From DATDIC01 sp963777625 (lineage in GTDB: Bacteria > Pseudomonadota > Alphaproteobacteria > Acetobacterales > Acetobacteraceae), in contig CAVZRO010000003.1 of the NCBI GenBank assembly GCA_963777625.1, positions 372,001 to 436,000 on the forward strand: a stretch of DNA of 64,000 nucleotides, in the 5' to 3' direction. The first letter of the stretch is position 1, and each line of letters begins with the position of its first letter. A program made the translations under genes and the position numbers. Shown in pieces: positions 28,394 through 37,622 of the stretch. Below the pieces are notes generated by a model. It was not told the DNA's origin, searched no databases, and was given only the letters and a program-made list of their open reading frames with translations.

Positions 28394-29206
28394 TCAGCCG
28401 GCGGCGGTTGCCCGCAGCAGCGCGAAGCTGGCGTCAAGCGTCCCGATCAGGTCGGGATGGGCGGCGACCGAGGGGGCAAAAGGCTCCATGGACACCAGCC
28501 CGCGATAACCGCCGCGCCCGAGCGCACGGAGTTGGTCGCAGGTGCCGAGTCGGTCCGACTCGGTAACCAGCACCCGATGCGCGTCGGTGATCGCTGATTG
28601 TGGCAGGCCGCGATCATCCACGCCGGAGACATGGATCAATCCGGTTCGGGCGGGGAACAGCTCCGCCTCGTCGGCCAGGAAATGATGGAAGGTGTCATGC
28701 ACCAGGCGGAGAACCGCCTCCCCGCCGACGCCGTCGATCGCGTCCAGCGCGGTCCGCTTCGTTCGCAACGCACTTTGCGGGAAGCCGAGCGGCTCAATAA
28801 GGCCAACTAGGCCGTGCGCCGACAGGATCGGTATCAGCGCCGACAGCGCCCGGCGGAGGTCGGCGGCGCGGTCAGCGGCGCTGCGCCGGTCCCGTGTGTC
28901 GTTGACGGGGCAGAGCACCAGGGCCGCGGCACCGGCGGCCTGAGCCACGCTCGCGAGCGCGGCTGCTTCCTGCGCGCGTGTGTCGGTCCAGTCGTCGAAG
29001 CGCTGCAGCGCGTTCACCGTTGCGATATGCAGGCCCGCTTCGGAGGCTTGGCGGCGAACCGTTTCCGGAGCGGTGCCATCGGCGAGCTCCACGCCCGGCA
29101 GGTCGTTGCGGATTTCGACATGGCTGAGGCCGACCCTGGTGGCGAGGGAGGCGAGGGCGGCAAAGCGCTGGCCGGGGAGAACGCTGTGATTGAGGGCGAA
29201 TTCCAT
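28394..29206 (-). CDS. Sugar-phosphate isomerase/epimerase-like TIM barrel (AP endonuclease 2 superfamily)
   Basis: A 270-residue (beta/alpha)8 protein. LSHVEIRNDLPGVEL holds the first metal Glu; VGLIEPLGF, the RLVHDTFHHF segment with Asp/His, GLIHVSGVDDRG and VSMEPFAP contribute the remaining metal and catalytic residues. The pattern fits IolI/hydroxypyruvate-isomerase-like enzymes that isomerise or epimerise keto sugars. ATG 29206 (MEFALNHSV) is preferred over 29218 on family pattern. The cupin gene lies downstream on the same strand, separated by the small membrane-protein gene on the other strand. Confidence 0.72.
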   Translation of the reverse strand: MEFALNHSVLPGQRFAALASLATRVGLSHVEIRNDLPGVELADGTAPETVRRQASEAGLHIATVNALQRFDDWTDTRAQEAAALASVAQAAGAAALVLCPVNDTRDRRSAADRAADLRRALSALIPILSAHGLVGLIEPLGFPQSALRTKRTALDAIDGVGGEAVLRLVHDTFHHFLADEAELFPARTGLIHVSGVDDRGLPQSAITDAHRVLVTESDRLGTCDQLRALGRGGYRGLVSMEPFAPSVAAHPDLIGTLDASFALLRATAAG

Positions 29207-29289
29207 GCCGCCGATCATGGCCTGGAGAGCGGCATCCCGTCCATGACGATCAGTTCAGGCCAGACCTTGCGCCAGCGCGCCGCTTTTGC

Positions 29290-29404
29290 TTCGTCCACCG
29301 ATGTGAACAATGTTACCTCGGCCCGCGTGATGGAACGAGCAGGGCTGGTGCGGGAAGGCGTGTTGCGGCGCTGGATCCGGCATCCGAACAGGGGAATCGG
29401 GTGA
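29290..29404 (+). pseudogene. GNAT acetyltransferase, C-terminal fragment
   Basis: The plus frame DVNNVTSARVMERAGLVREGVLRRWIRHPN is the terminal helix and strand of a RimJ/RimL-type N-acetyltransferase. The other three quarters of the gene are missing, and the sequence runs into the ISAs1-type element at about 29404. It is a remnant left by rearrangement or insertion. Confidence 0.6.
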
Positions 29405-29411
29405 AAAAAAT

Positions 29412-30606
29412 CTACCGTGCGACCAAGCTGGCGAGGAAGTCGTCATCCCAGCCGGCGGCCTTGCGCTTGAGCCGCAGGGAGGCCTTTCCGGGCGCCTTCG
29501 GATCAGGTTGTGGGCCATGTGCTTGATCGTGGCGAAGTTGGCGGGGGCGTGATCGGTTCGCACCCGGCACTCGTCATCGCGGAAGATCATGTCCATCACC
29601 CAGTGCAGGCTGTTCTCGATCGCCCAGTGGCTGCGGACGATCGGACCCAGCAGGCTGCGCCACCAACACCAGGGATGTGATGTAGAAGCGTGTCTCCCGC
29701 TCGATTTTGTCGCCGATCTCCCGCGATGCTCTCGACCATGACCACGGCGTTCAGGCCGGGCCAGTTGTGACGTTCCTGCAGCCATGCGACGTCGTGAATG
29801 ACGGTGGTGGTTCTGGTCTCGATGCGGCCGTGATCGCCATCCACCGTCTGGTCCCGGCTGATCGTGGTGTCCTTGAAGCCGGTGGCCTTCTGCTCGGCCA
29901 CGAAGGTTTCGACATCCTCGCGCAGCGATCCCTGGTTGCCTTTCAGCGCGAGCACGTAGTCGGCCTTCTTGTCCACCACCTTCTGCGCGATCTCGCGCTG
30001 GCAGCCCATGGCATCGATGGTGACGATCGCCGCCCTCGATCGCCAGCATGTCCAGCAGCTTCGGGATGGCGACGATCTCGTTGGACTTTCTCCGCGACCT
30101 TGACTTGGCCGAGCACGAGCCGCTGGCGGGCCGCGAAGGCCGAGACCATGTGGATCGCCGGCCGCCGCCTTTCTTCGGCCGGATCGCCGCGAGGTCTTGC
30201 CATCGATGGCGATCACCCCTTCCGGCGCTCCGGTCAGCGCGGCGACCCAGGCGACGAAGCAGCGCTGGAATTGCTCGGCGTCGAGGACGGCCAGGATGTC
30301 GCCGAGATGGTCGTGTGCCGGCGTGCCGTCCTTGAACGGGCGGAAGCGGCGCAGAAGCCCAAGCTTCTTGCCGCCGAACAGGGCGATATCGGTGAAGGTC
30401 TCGGCCCCGGCCAGCACGGCGAGCAGGCAGAAAAGCAGGATCTCGTCGAGCGGATATGTTATCTTGCCTTGCTGGCGAGGATCCTTCAGATCCTTGAAAT
30501 AGCTTAGGAAAACGACCGTCTCGCCGAATGCGGCACACGTCCGTCGTCGCGCACTTCCATGGCTGCCCCCTGCCAAGCGAATCGAGGGCTGCCATAGATT
30601 CAGCAC
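29412..30606 (-). pseudogene. ISAs1-family transposase, multiple frameshifts
   Basis: Minus-strand pieces in different frames reconstruct an ISAs1 transposase: YFKDLKDPRQQGKITYPLDE and HDHLGDILAVLDAEQFQRCF (associated N-terminal domain), IAIDGKTSRRSG with the first Asp, TIDAMGCQREIAQ, then SHWAIENSLHWVMDMIFRDD and RTDHAPANFATIKHMAHNL near the C-terminus and a stop at 29412-29414. Frame breaks occur near 30165, 30080, 29690 and 29500. Terminal repeats were not found. The element is dead. Confidence 0.75.
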
Positions 30607-30739
30607 TTTATCGGTTTGTCACCTATTCCTTCACCCGATTGCCCTGGGCATCCGAACCTCTCGACAGACCCGCGTGACTGTTTCTGCTATGCGCGGGTCC
30701 GATGAGACAGGAACCGACTCGCGGAGGGAGGAACATCAC

Positions 30740-31810
30740 GTGGCGGGTACATATCGGATTGCGGTGATCCCGGGGGATGGCATCGGCAAGGAGACGGTGC
30801 CGGAATCGCTCAAGGTGCTGGACGCGGCCGCGCGACGCTTCGGATTTTCGTTGCGGTATTCGCCGTACGACTGGTCGTGCGAGACGTACAAGAACACCGG
30901 CGCGATGATGCCGGTGGACGGGATGGAGCAGCTGGCAGAGTTGGATTCGATTCTGCTGGGTGCGGTGGGATGGCCGGATGTGCCTGACCATATCTCGCTA
31001 TGGGGGCTGCTGATCCCGATCCGGCGAGGGTTCGACCAGTATGTGAACCTGCGGCCCTGCAAGCTCATGCCGGGCGTGCGCACGCCGCTGGCCGGGCGCA
31101 GCGAGAAGGACATCGATTTCTACGTGGTGCGCGAGAATACCGAGGGCGAGTATTCGTCGGTCGGCGGGCGGATGTTCCAGGGGACTGACCGCGAGTTCGT
31201 GTCGCAGCAGAGCGTGTTCAGCCGCAAAGGCGTGGACCGCGTGCTGCGCTTCGCGTTCGAGCTGGCGCGCAGCCGCGAGAAGAAGCACCTGACCTCGGCG
31301 ACCAAGTCGAACGGCATCACCTTCACCATGCCGTACTGGGACGAACGGTTCGCGTTGATGGGGAAGTCGTATCCCGACATCCGCACCGACCAGTATCATG
31401 TCGATATACTCTGTGCGCATTTCGTCCAGCATCCCGACTGGTTCGACGTGGTGGTGGGATCGAACCTGTTCGGCGACATACTCAGCGATCTGGGGCCGGC
31501 GGTGGCTGGCTCGATCGGCATCGCGCCGTCGGCCAACATCAACCCGGAGCGGGCATTCCCGTCGATGTTCGAGCCGGTGCACGGATCGGCGCCGGACATC
31601 GCCGGGCGGCATATCTGCAACCCGATCGGGCAAATCTGGTCCGCCGGATTGATGCTGGAGCATCTGGGGGAGGCGGCGGCCGGCGCGGCCATCGTCGAGG
31701 CGATCGAGACGCTGTTGCGGGAGGGTGGGCCACGCACGCGCGACATGGGCGGGCAGGCCGGGACCGCCGAGGTGGGCGACGCGCTGGCGGAGCTGGTCGG
31801 CCGCGGCTGA
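30740..31810 (+). CDS. Tartrate dehydrogenase/decarboxylase-type 3-hydroxyacid dehydrogenase (IMDH/ICDH family)
   Basis: A 356-residue member of the isocitrate/isopropylmalate dehydrogenase family. AVIPGDGIGKETVPE starts the fold, VVRENTEGEYSSVGG and the signature NLFGDILSDLGPAVAGSIG (metal aspartates) follow, and MFEPVHGSAPDIAG is the NAD loop. SLWGLLIPIRRGFDQYVNLRPCKLMPG is typical of tartrate dehydrogenase (TtuC/DmlA), so D-malate or tartrate oxidation with NAD is likely. GTG 30740 is chosen for GGAGGGAGG 9 nt upstream. dinB follows after 1 nt. Confidence 0.82.
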   Translation: MAGTYRIAVIPGDGIGKETVPESLKVLDAAARRFGFSLRYSPYDWSCETYKNTGAMMPVDGMEQLAELDSILLGAVGWPDVPDHISLWGLLIPIRRGFDQYVNLRPCKLMPGVRTPLAGRSEKDIDFYVVRENTEGEYSSVGGRMFQGTDREFVSQQSVFSRKGVDRVLRFAFELARSREKKHLTSATKSNGITFTMPYWDERFALMGKSYPDIRTDQYHVDILCAHFVQHPDWFDVVVGSNLFGDILSDLGPAVAGSIGIAPSANINPERAFPSMFEPVHGSAPDIAGRHICNPIGQIWSAGLMLEHLGEAAAGAAIVEAIETLLREGGPRTRDMGGQAGTAEVGDALAELVGRG

Positions 31811-31811
31811 C

Positions 31812-33065
31812 ATGCCGGCGCTATGCCGCGATTGCCTGACCGTTGTTGAAGCCGCGGCGCCGGTATGCGGCGTCTGCGGCGGACGGGTGGTGGCGCATCC
31901 GGAGCTGTTCCGGCTGACGATCGCGCACGTCGATTGCGATGCGTTCTACGCCAGCGTGGAGAAGCGCGATCGGCCGGAATTAGCCAACCAGCCGGTTATC
32001 GTGGGTGGCGGCGTACGCGGGGTGGTGACCGCGGCGTGCTATGTTGCCCGCCAGTACGGCGTGCGCAGCGCGATGCCCATGTTCAAGGCGTTGAAAGCCT
32101 GTCCCCAGGCGGTGGTGATCCGGCCGGATTTCGCCAAATATGTCGCGGTCGGACGGGAGATCCGCAGGCGGATGCAGGCGTTGACGCCGATGGTGCAGCC
32201 ATTGTCGATCGATGAGGCGGTGCTGGACCTGACCGGCACGGAGGCCGTGCATCGCGGGCCGCCGGCGGCGGTGCTGGCGCGGTTTGCCCAGGCGGTGGAG
32301 CGCGAGACCGGTATTACCGTGTCGATCGGATTGGCAGCCAACCGGCTGCTGGCGAAGATCGCGGCGGAACGCGGGAAGCCACGCGGGTTCGTGGTGATCG
32401 GTGTGGAGGCAGCCTCGGTGTTGGCGACGGAACCGGTTGGCGTCCTGCCCGGGGTGGGGCCGGCGATGTGCCAGCGGCTGGCGTCGCTGGGCATCATCCG
32501 GCTGGGCCAGTTGCAAGCGCTCGATACCCGGCAGGCACAACGGCTGCTGGGCGAGGACGGGCCGGCGCTGTGTGCCCGCGCGCGGGGCGAGGACACGCGG
32601 CGAGTGGATCCGGCGCGTGGCGCCAGATCGATCAGCGCGGAGACCACGTTCGACACTGACCTGAGCCGGGTCGAGGAGCTTGAACGGCCGCTCTGGCGCT
32701 GTGCCGAGAAGCTGGCGCGCCGACTGAAGGAGAACGAGCTGGCGGCCGGTGGGGTGGTGCTGAAGCTAAAGACGTCCGGCTTCGTGCTGCGGACCCGCGC
32801 GGCGCGGTTGCCGGGCAGTCCGACCGTGCTGCCGGACCGTCTGTTCGAGGCGGCCCGGTCACTGCTGCTGCGTGAGACAAATGGCACATCGTTTCGCCTG
32901 ATCGGCATCGGCGCGCACCCGCTGGTGCCCGCCGGCAATGCCGATCAAGGAGACCTGGCCGATCTCGCCACGCCGCGACTGGCGGCAACTCAGGTGGCGA
33001 TGGACAACATCCGTGAGCGGTTCGGAAATGCGGCGATCTCGCGCGGACGTGGTCTGCCACGGTGA
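31812..33065 (+). CDS. dinB: DNA polymerase IV (Y-family), zinc-ribbon type
   Basis: A 417-residue translesion polymerase. An N-terminal CRDCL…CGVCG pair suggests a small zinc ribbon, as in the alphaproteobacterial DinB variant. Catalytic carboxylates are in AHVDCDAFYASVEKRD and SIDEAVLDL (usually SIDEAFLDL; the Phe is Val here). HhH elements (GVLPGVGPAMCQRL) and the little-finger domain follow. It extends mismatched or damaged primers during stress. It starts 1 nt after the tartrate dehydrogenase stop and may be cotranscribed. Confidence 0.87.
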   Translation: MPALCRDCLTVVEAAAPVCGVCGGRVVAHPELFRLTIAHVDCDAFYASVEKRDRPELANQPVIVGGGVRGVVTAACYVARQYGVRSAMPMFKALKACPQAVVIRPDFAKYVAVGREIRRRMQALTPMVQPLSIDEAVLDLTGTEAVHRGPPAAVLARFAQAVERETGITVSIGLAANRLLAKIAAERGKPRGFVVIGVEAASVLATEPVGVLPGVGPAMCQRLASLGIIRLGQLQALDTRQAQRLLGEDGPALCARARGEDTRRVDPARGARSISAETTFDTDLSRVEELERPLWRCAEKLARRLKENELAAGGVVLKLKTSGFVLRTRAARLPGSPTVLPDRLFEAARSLLLRETNGTSFRLIGIGAHPLVPAGNADQGDLADLATPRLAATQVAMDNIRERFGNAAISRGRGLPR

Positions 33066-33145
33066 AGCGCCGGCGGGACGGGTGTTGCTCCACCCGGCGT
33101 CGAAGCACTGGCATTTTTCATCATCTGCATTACTGATCGTGCCGC

Positions 33146-34297
33146 ATGGCCGAGGTGATCCGTTTCCATATCCAGACCGATCTGCCCACGGGCGATCTTG
33201 GCCTGCTCTGGCTCGACCTGGAAAAGCGGGCCGACATCACGTTCTTTCTCAGTTGGGATTGGATGGCCGCCTGGATCGCCGAACTCGGGCGGTGCCCGCC
33301 TGTACTGATCGGCGAGGCCTCCGGCGCGCTGATATTGCTGGGCCTGGTGATGCCACGGTACCGGCGGGAGGCCGGGGTTATCCGCGTGAACGGCTTGTCC
33401 CTGCACACCACCGGAGAGCGGACCAAGGACTGTATCGCAATCGAATACAACGGATTTCTGGTCGATCGCGAATGGTCCGGCAAGGCCGAACGGGAGGCAG
33501 TGACCTATCTGCTTCGCGAGGCGATGGTGGGTGGACGGCGACGGGATGAGCTGCACATCGTCGGCATGCTGGAGGAGCAGGCCGCTTCCATCACGCCACC
33601 CGGTATGCTGGTGCAGATGCCGTATCTCAAACCGTCGTGGCGGGTGGACCTGAATGCGGTGCGCAACTCGGGGAAGGCCTATCTCGACACATTGAGCGCG
33701 AACACCCGCCAGCAGATACGACGCTCGATGCGGCTGTACCAGGCGACGGGAAGCCTGACCGTCGAGTGGGCGAAGGATGCCGCGACGGCGCTCGACTGGT
33801 TGGGTGGCCTGAAGGAACTACATCAGCGTCAGTGGCAGGCGCGTGGCAAACCGGGCGGATTTGCCTCCGCCTTTTTTGAACGGTTTCAGCGGCGGCTGAT
33901 AGCGAATTGCGTGCCTCGGGGCGCGGCGGAGCTGATTCGCGTCAGCCGTGCCGGCCAGCCCATCGGGTATTTGTACAACCTGATCCGGGACGGGCATGTG
34001 CTGGCGTTTGTCAGCGGGTTTCTGTACGAAGATGATAATCGCCTGAAGCCCGGGCTCGTCTGTCATGCGCTGGCGATCGAGCGGCACGTGCAGACGGGCG
34101 CTTTGATCTACGACTTCATGGCCGGAGAGACACGGTACAAAAGCAACCTGGGTCAGCCGGGGCCGGTGTTCGTGTATCTGTTGCTGCAGCGATCGACGGC
34201 GATGACCCGGGCAGAACGAATGTTACGGCGTGGCTGGGAGCGGGTTCGCGTTTTGCGAGGCCGGCGAGGAAACGGCTGTGATACCAACCCGCATTGA
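33146..34297 (+). CDS. GNAT-superfamily (FemAB/CelD-like) acetyltransferase
   Basis: A 383-residue protein with the BioF2/CelD-type acetyltransferase_6 pattern: FFLSWDWMAAWIAELG in the N-terminal half, ANTRQQIRRSMRLYQATG, LKELHQRQWQARGKPGGFAS and the core GQPIGYLYNLIRDGHVLAFVSGF with FMAGETRYKSNLG. In Proteobacteria such proteins often sit in exopolysaccharide loci and modify amino sugars. The final codons (DTNPH and the stop) fall inside a MITE-like repeat that starts at 34281, so the natural C-terminus may have been replaced. Confidence 0.72.
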   Translation: MAEVIRFHIQTDLPTGDLGLLWLDLEKRADITFFLSWDWMAAWIAELGRCPPVLIGEASGALILLGLVMPRYRREAGVIRVNGLSLHTTGERTKDCIAIEYNGFLVDREWSGKAEREAVTYLLREAMVGGRRRDELHIVGMLEEQAASITPPGMLVQMPYLKPSWRVDLNAVRNSGKAYLDTLSANTRQQIRRSMRLYQATGSLTVEWAKDAATALDWLGGLKELHQRQWQARGKPGGFASAFFERFQRRLIANCVPRGAAELIRVSRAGQPIGYLYNLIRDGHVLAFVSGFLYEDDNRLKPGLVCHALAIERHVQTGALIYDFMAGETRYKSNLGQPGPVFVYLLLQRSTAMTRAERMLRRGWERVRVLRGRRGNGCDTNPH

Positions 34298-34433
34298 TGC
34301 TGACCCTTTCCGTCATGCCCGGCCCCTTTCCGTCATGGCCGGGCTTGTCCCAGCCATCCACGACTTTGTCGCCCACCGCGCCGCTCGTTCGCCTCACGTT
34401 ACAGGATGAGTCATCCGCAATGCGGCCCGGTAT
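34281..34433. repeat. MITE-like dispersed repeat, copy 2
   Basis: A 153-bp element bounded by inverted ends ATACCAACCCGCATTG (34281-34296) and CAATGCGGCCCGGTAT (34418-34433), 13 of 16 matching when folded. The interior shares the CCCCTTTCCGTC and GGCCGGGCTTGTCC blocks with 17333-17508. It has no coding capacity, and its left end supplies the stop codon of the upstream gene. Confidence 0.68.
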
Positions 34434-34503
34434 AACCGTCGGACCTTGTATTCTCGCCGGGAAAAACTTGCGACACCCGGGAGGGCGCTGGAGAGGAGCC
34501 ACA

Positions 34504-35223
34504 ATGACCGAGCCACAACAGGAATTGCCGTTCCGCCCGCCGGTGTCGGGAAGCCAACCCGCGTATGATTCCCCCGCTTATCGCAGCACGCACAGGCGGC
34601 ATCCGGCCCAACCGCTGCTGCTGATACCACATACGGTGACAGAGCTGAGCGGTCCACGATTCCTGCCGCGGCATTTCCCGCCGATCGCCGATCTGTCACG
34701 AATGGAGGCGGGCGAAGCAATGGGCCAGCGCATCATCGTTGCGGGTCGGGTGACCGACGAAGATGGACGACCGGTACCGGAGACGATGATCGAAATCTGG
34801 CAAGCCAACGCCGCCGGTCGTTACAACCACGAGAGTGACCAGCACGAAGCACCGCTGGATCCGAATTTCAAGGGCGAAGGGCGCGTTTTCAGCGACGGCG
34901 ACGGATATTATCGTTTCACGTCCATCATGCCGGGGGCGTATCCGTGGCGCAACCATCACAATGCGTGGCGGCCGAACCATATTCATTTTTCGCTGTTCGG
35001 GCCGGCGTTCGCGACGCGGCTGATCACCCAGATGTATTTTCCGGGCGATCCGCTGCTGCCGCTGGACCCGATCTTCAATTGCGTGCCCGATGCGGCGGCG
35101 CGCGATCGGCTGATCTCCCGGTTCGACCTGGAGCTGACGAAACCGGAATGGGCGCTCGGCTATCGGTTTGACATTGTGCTGCGCGGCCGCGGGGCGACAC
35201 CGTTCGAGGAGGAAGCACGCTGA
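34504..35223 (+). CDS. pcaH: Protocatechuate 3,4-dioxygenase beta subunit
   Basis: A 239-residue intradiol dioxygenase beta chain. The non-heme Fe(III) ligands are visible: Tyr in NAAGRYNH, Tyr in PGAYPWRNHHNAWRPNHIHFS and the two His of NHIHFS. GRVTDEDGRPVPETMIEIWQ is the conserved entry strand. With PcaG it opens the protocatechuate ring to beta-carboxymuconate. AGGAG stands 6-8 nt before the ATG, and pcaG overlaps by one base. The rest of the pca pathway is not in the window. Confidence 0.92.
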   Translation: MTEPQQELPFRPPVSGSQPAYDSPAYRSTHRRHPAQPLLLIPHTVTELSGPRFLPRHFPPIADLSRMEAGEAMGQRIIVAGRVTDEDGRPVPETMIEIWQANAAGRYNHESDQHEAPLDPNFKGEGRVFSDGDGYYRFTSIMPGAYPWRNHHNAWRPNHIHFSLFGPAFATRLITQMYFPGDPLLPLDPIFNCVPDAAARDRLISRFDLELTKPEWALGYRFDIVLRGRGATPFEEEAR

Positions 35224-35768
35224 TGCCGAGCGCGACCGCCAGTCAGACGATCGGGCCATACTGGCACCTGATCCACGATACGGAGATGTCGGATCTGACT
35301 CGTTTTGGTGCGCCGGGCGAACGCATCGTGTTCGTCGGGCGGATCACCGACGGGGACGAGCTGCCGGTGACCGATGCGTGCGTGGAAATCTGGCAGGCGG
35401 ACCCGGTCGCAGACGAAATCTTTCCGGGTTACGGGCGGGTGGCGACCGACCCGCAGGGCATGTTCCGCTTCGTCACGATCCGGCCGGGCCCGGTCCCAGG
35501 GCCACGCGGCGCGGGCGGCAATGCACCACAGGCGCCGCATCTCGCGGTTACGATTCTCACCCGCGGGCTGGTAAAAGCGCTGCATACGCGGGCCTATTTT
35601 GCTGGAGATGCCCTGAACGAGAGCGATCTGGTACTGAGCATGGTCGAACCGCCCGGCCGGCGGGATACGCTGATGGCGAAACTCGCCGGCGAGCAGGACG
35701 GCATGCAGGTCTGGCGGCTCGATGTGCGGCTGCAAGGTGGAAGCGAGACGTTGTTCATGGAGATATGA
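35223..35768 (+). CDS. pcaG: Protocatechuate 3,4-dioxygenase alpha subunit
   Basis: A 181-residue alpha chain. ASQTIGPYWHL is the typical PcaG start, GRITDGDELPVTDACVEIWQAD the shared intradiol strand, and APHLAVTILTRGLVKALHTRAYF the segment that is NHIHFS in the beta subunit; iron ligands are absent here as expected. It forms the alpha-beta protomer with PcaH. The TGATG overlap shows tight coupling. Confidence 0.92.
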   Translation: MPSATASQTIGPYWHLIHDTEMSDLTRFGAPGERIVFVGRITDGDELPVTDACVEIWQADPVADEIFPGYGRVATDPQGMFRFVTIRPGPVPGPRGAGGNAPQAPHLAVTILTRGLVKALHTRAYFAGDALNESDLVLSMVEPPGRRDTLMAKLAGEQDGMQVWRLDVRLQGGSETLFMEI

Positions 35769-35867
35769 CGACTTGGGTGACCGGCGTCATTTGTGGTGTT
35801 ATTGCCGAACCGTGTCGTATCAACGGCGCAGTCTGGCGATACCGGAGCATGAAATGTTGCATCCGGA

Positions 35868-37187
35868 ATGAGCGGGTCCAACCCGCATCATATCGTGGTG
35901 GTTGGGGGTGGCGCCGCCGGATTGGAACTGGCGACGCGTCTTGGCGATCGGCTCGGCCGGCGAGGCCGCGCAGAGGTCACGCTGATCGAACGGGCGCGCA
36001 CGCATTTGTGGAAACCGATGCTGCACGTGATCGCCGCCGGCAGCATGGACCCGAATGAGCACGAGCTGAACTACCTGGCGCAGGCGCACTGGCACCATTT
36101 TCGCTATCGCCTGGGTGAGCTGACTGGCTTGGATCGAGCGCGGAAGGAGGTGCAACTCGCGGCCACCTTCGACGAGGAAGGACGCGCGGTAACGCCGGCG
36201 CGCAGCTTCCGTTACGACACGCTGGTGATCGCGATCGGCAGCGTGACAAACGATTTCGGCACGCCGGGTGTAACGGCGCATGCAGTCCCGCTTGAGACGC
36301 CGCAGCAGGCAGTGCGGTTCAATCGTCGTCTGGTGAATGCGTGCATCCGGGCGCACTCGCAGGACGGACCAGTAAGGCCGGGACAGTTGCACGTGGCGAT
36401 CATCGGCGCGGGGGCGACCGGGACCGAGCTGGCGGCGGAGTTGCACCGCACGGCGCGTGCCGTGGTGGCGTATGGGCTCGACCGTATCGATCCGCAGCGC
36501 GACATCCGGATCGTGCTGATCGAGGCGGCTGAGCGGATCCTCCCCGGCTTGCCCGAGCGCATCTCGACAGCGACCTTGAAGCTGCTGAGAGAACTGGGGG
36601 TGGAGGTACGGACCGGTGCCCGGGTTGCCGAGGTAGCGGCGGATGGGGTGACGTTGGCCGGAGGCGAATTCATTGCCTCGGAGCTGGTGGTGTGGGCGGC
36701 GGGCGTGAAGGCACCGGAGGTGCTGCGTGAGCTGGACGGGCTGGAGACGAATCGGATCAACCAGCTTGTGGTCGGGCCGACGCTGCAGACCACGCGCGAT
36801 CCGGACATATTCGTGATCGGCGATTGTGCGGCCTGCCCTTGGCCGGGCCATACGACGCCGGTGCCACCGCGTGCGCAGGCGGCCCATCAGCAGGCCGCGC
36901 ACATGGTGGGTCAGATCGAGCGCCGGCTGGCAGGGCAGCCGCTACGCAGCTTCGTTTATCGGGATTTCGGGTCTCTGGTCTCGTTGGGCAATTACAGCAC
37001 GGTGGGAAACCTCATGGGATTCCTGCTCGGCCGAACGCTGTTCGTAGAAGGGCTGTTTGCCCGGGTGATGTATCAGTCGCTACATGCTTTGCACGAGCGG
37101 GCGTTGCATGGGAACGGACGGACGTTGCTGGGAATATTATCGCGGAACCTGTCGCATCGGGCAGGGCCGCGCGTGAAGCTGCACTGA
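35868..37187 (+). CDS. NAD(P)/FAD-dependent oxidoreductase, type II NADH dehydrogenase (NDH-2)
   Basis: A 439-residue two-dinucleotide-fold flavoprotein. FAD site VVVGGGAAGLELATRLG near the N-terminus, NADH site VAIIGAGATGTELAAEL around residue 180, and the ATG-like WAAGVKAPEVL and IFVIGDCAACPWPG motifs are present. A C-terminal hydrophobic/amphipathic stretch (NLMGFLLGRTLFVEGLFARVMYQS) likely attaches it to the membrane, where it passes electrons from NADH to quinone without pumping. It follows pcaHG by 100 nt; a functional link is not evident. Confidence 0.85.
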   Translation: MSGSNPHHIVVVGGGAAGLELATRLGDRLGRRGRAEVTLIERARTHLWKPMLHVIAAGSMDPNEHELNYLAQAHWHHFRYRLGELTGLDRARKEVQLAATFDEEGRAVTPARSFRYDTLVIAIGSVTNDFGTPGVTAHAVPLETPQQAVRFNRRLVNACIRAHSQDGPVRPGQLHVAIIGAGATGTELAAELHRTARAVVAYGLDRIDPQRDIRIVLIEAAERILPGLPERISTATLKLLRELGVEVRTGARVAEVAADGVTLAGGEFIASELVVWAAGVKAPEVLRELDGLETNRINQLVVGPTLQTTRDPDIFVIGDCAACPWPGHTTPVPPRAQAAHQQAAHMVGQIERRLAGQPLRSFVYRDFGSLVSLGNYSTVGNLMGFLLGRTLFVEGLFARVMYQSLHALHERALHGNGRTLLGILSRNLSHRAGPRVKLH

Positions 37188-37622
37188 CCTGTACTTTCGG
37201 CCATGGATCGCCGTGTCGCTTGTGTCTGGCCGGCCCCAGATCGTACCCGGAACGTCGCTCGAGGAGTCCCGCGCGTGGAATTGAACCATAATCCCTCAAC
37301 CATGCGCTGAATTTCCCGCCGACCTCGGAAGCGGCGACGGTGGCCACGGTGACGAACGGCGCCCGGAACACGGGGCGTTGCCGGCGGAGGAATTGCTGGA
37401 GGCGTTGCAAGCGGCGTGGGTCGGCGATCTCTCCGCAGCTGACCAGCGCATGGCGCACCAGTTCGCAACTTTGACGATATCGCTGCCACTGGCCGCGGAT
37501 TCCGAGCGGGTGACGGCTTGACTGCGCGGCAACCGTATAGGGGACGACCGCGGGCAGCTTCCCGGCCCCGCGAGCACATCAAAGGACCGAATTCACAGGA
37601 CCTTGACATTATTCCTATTTCC
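37188..37622 (+). other. Intergenic region with an orphan coding-like tail
   Basis: A 435-bp gap. Around 37370-37521 a plus frame with coding-like composition (LPAEELLEALQAAWVGDLSAAD and onward) ends at TGA 37519-37521, with no start codon or ribosome binding site. It is probably the tail of a lost gene. The rest shows nothing recognisable. Confidence 0.3.

Noticed and set aside
29255..30595. 446-codon minus frame in the ISAs1 region as an intact gene
   Set aside because: It switches between meaningful and meaningless stretches; the transposase text jumps between frames, so it is a broken gene and not one protein.
37188..37622. tRNA or structured RNA in the spacer
   Set aside because: No cloverleaf with a TTCGA-type T-loop or CCA end could be found.
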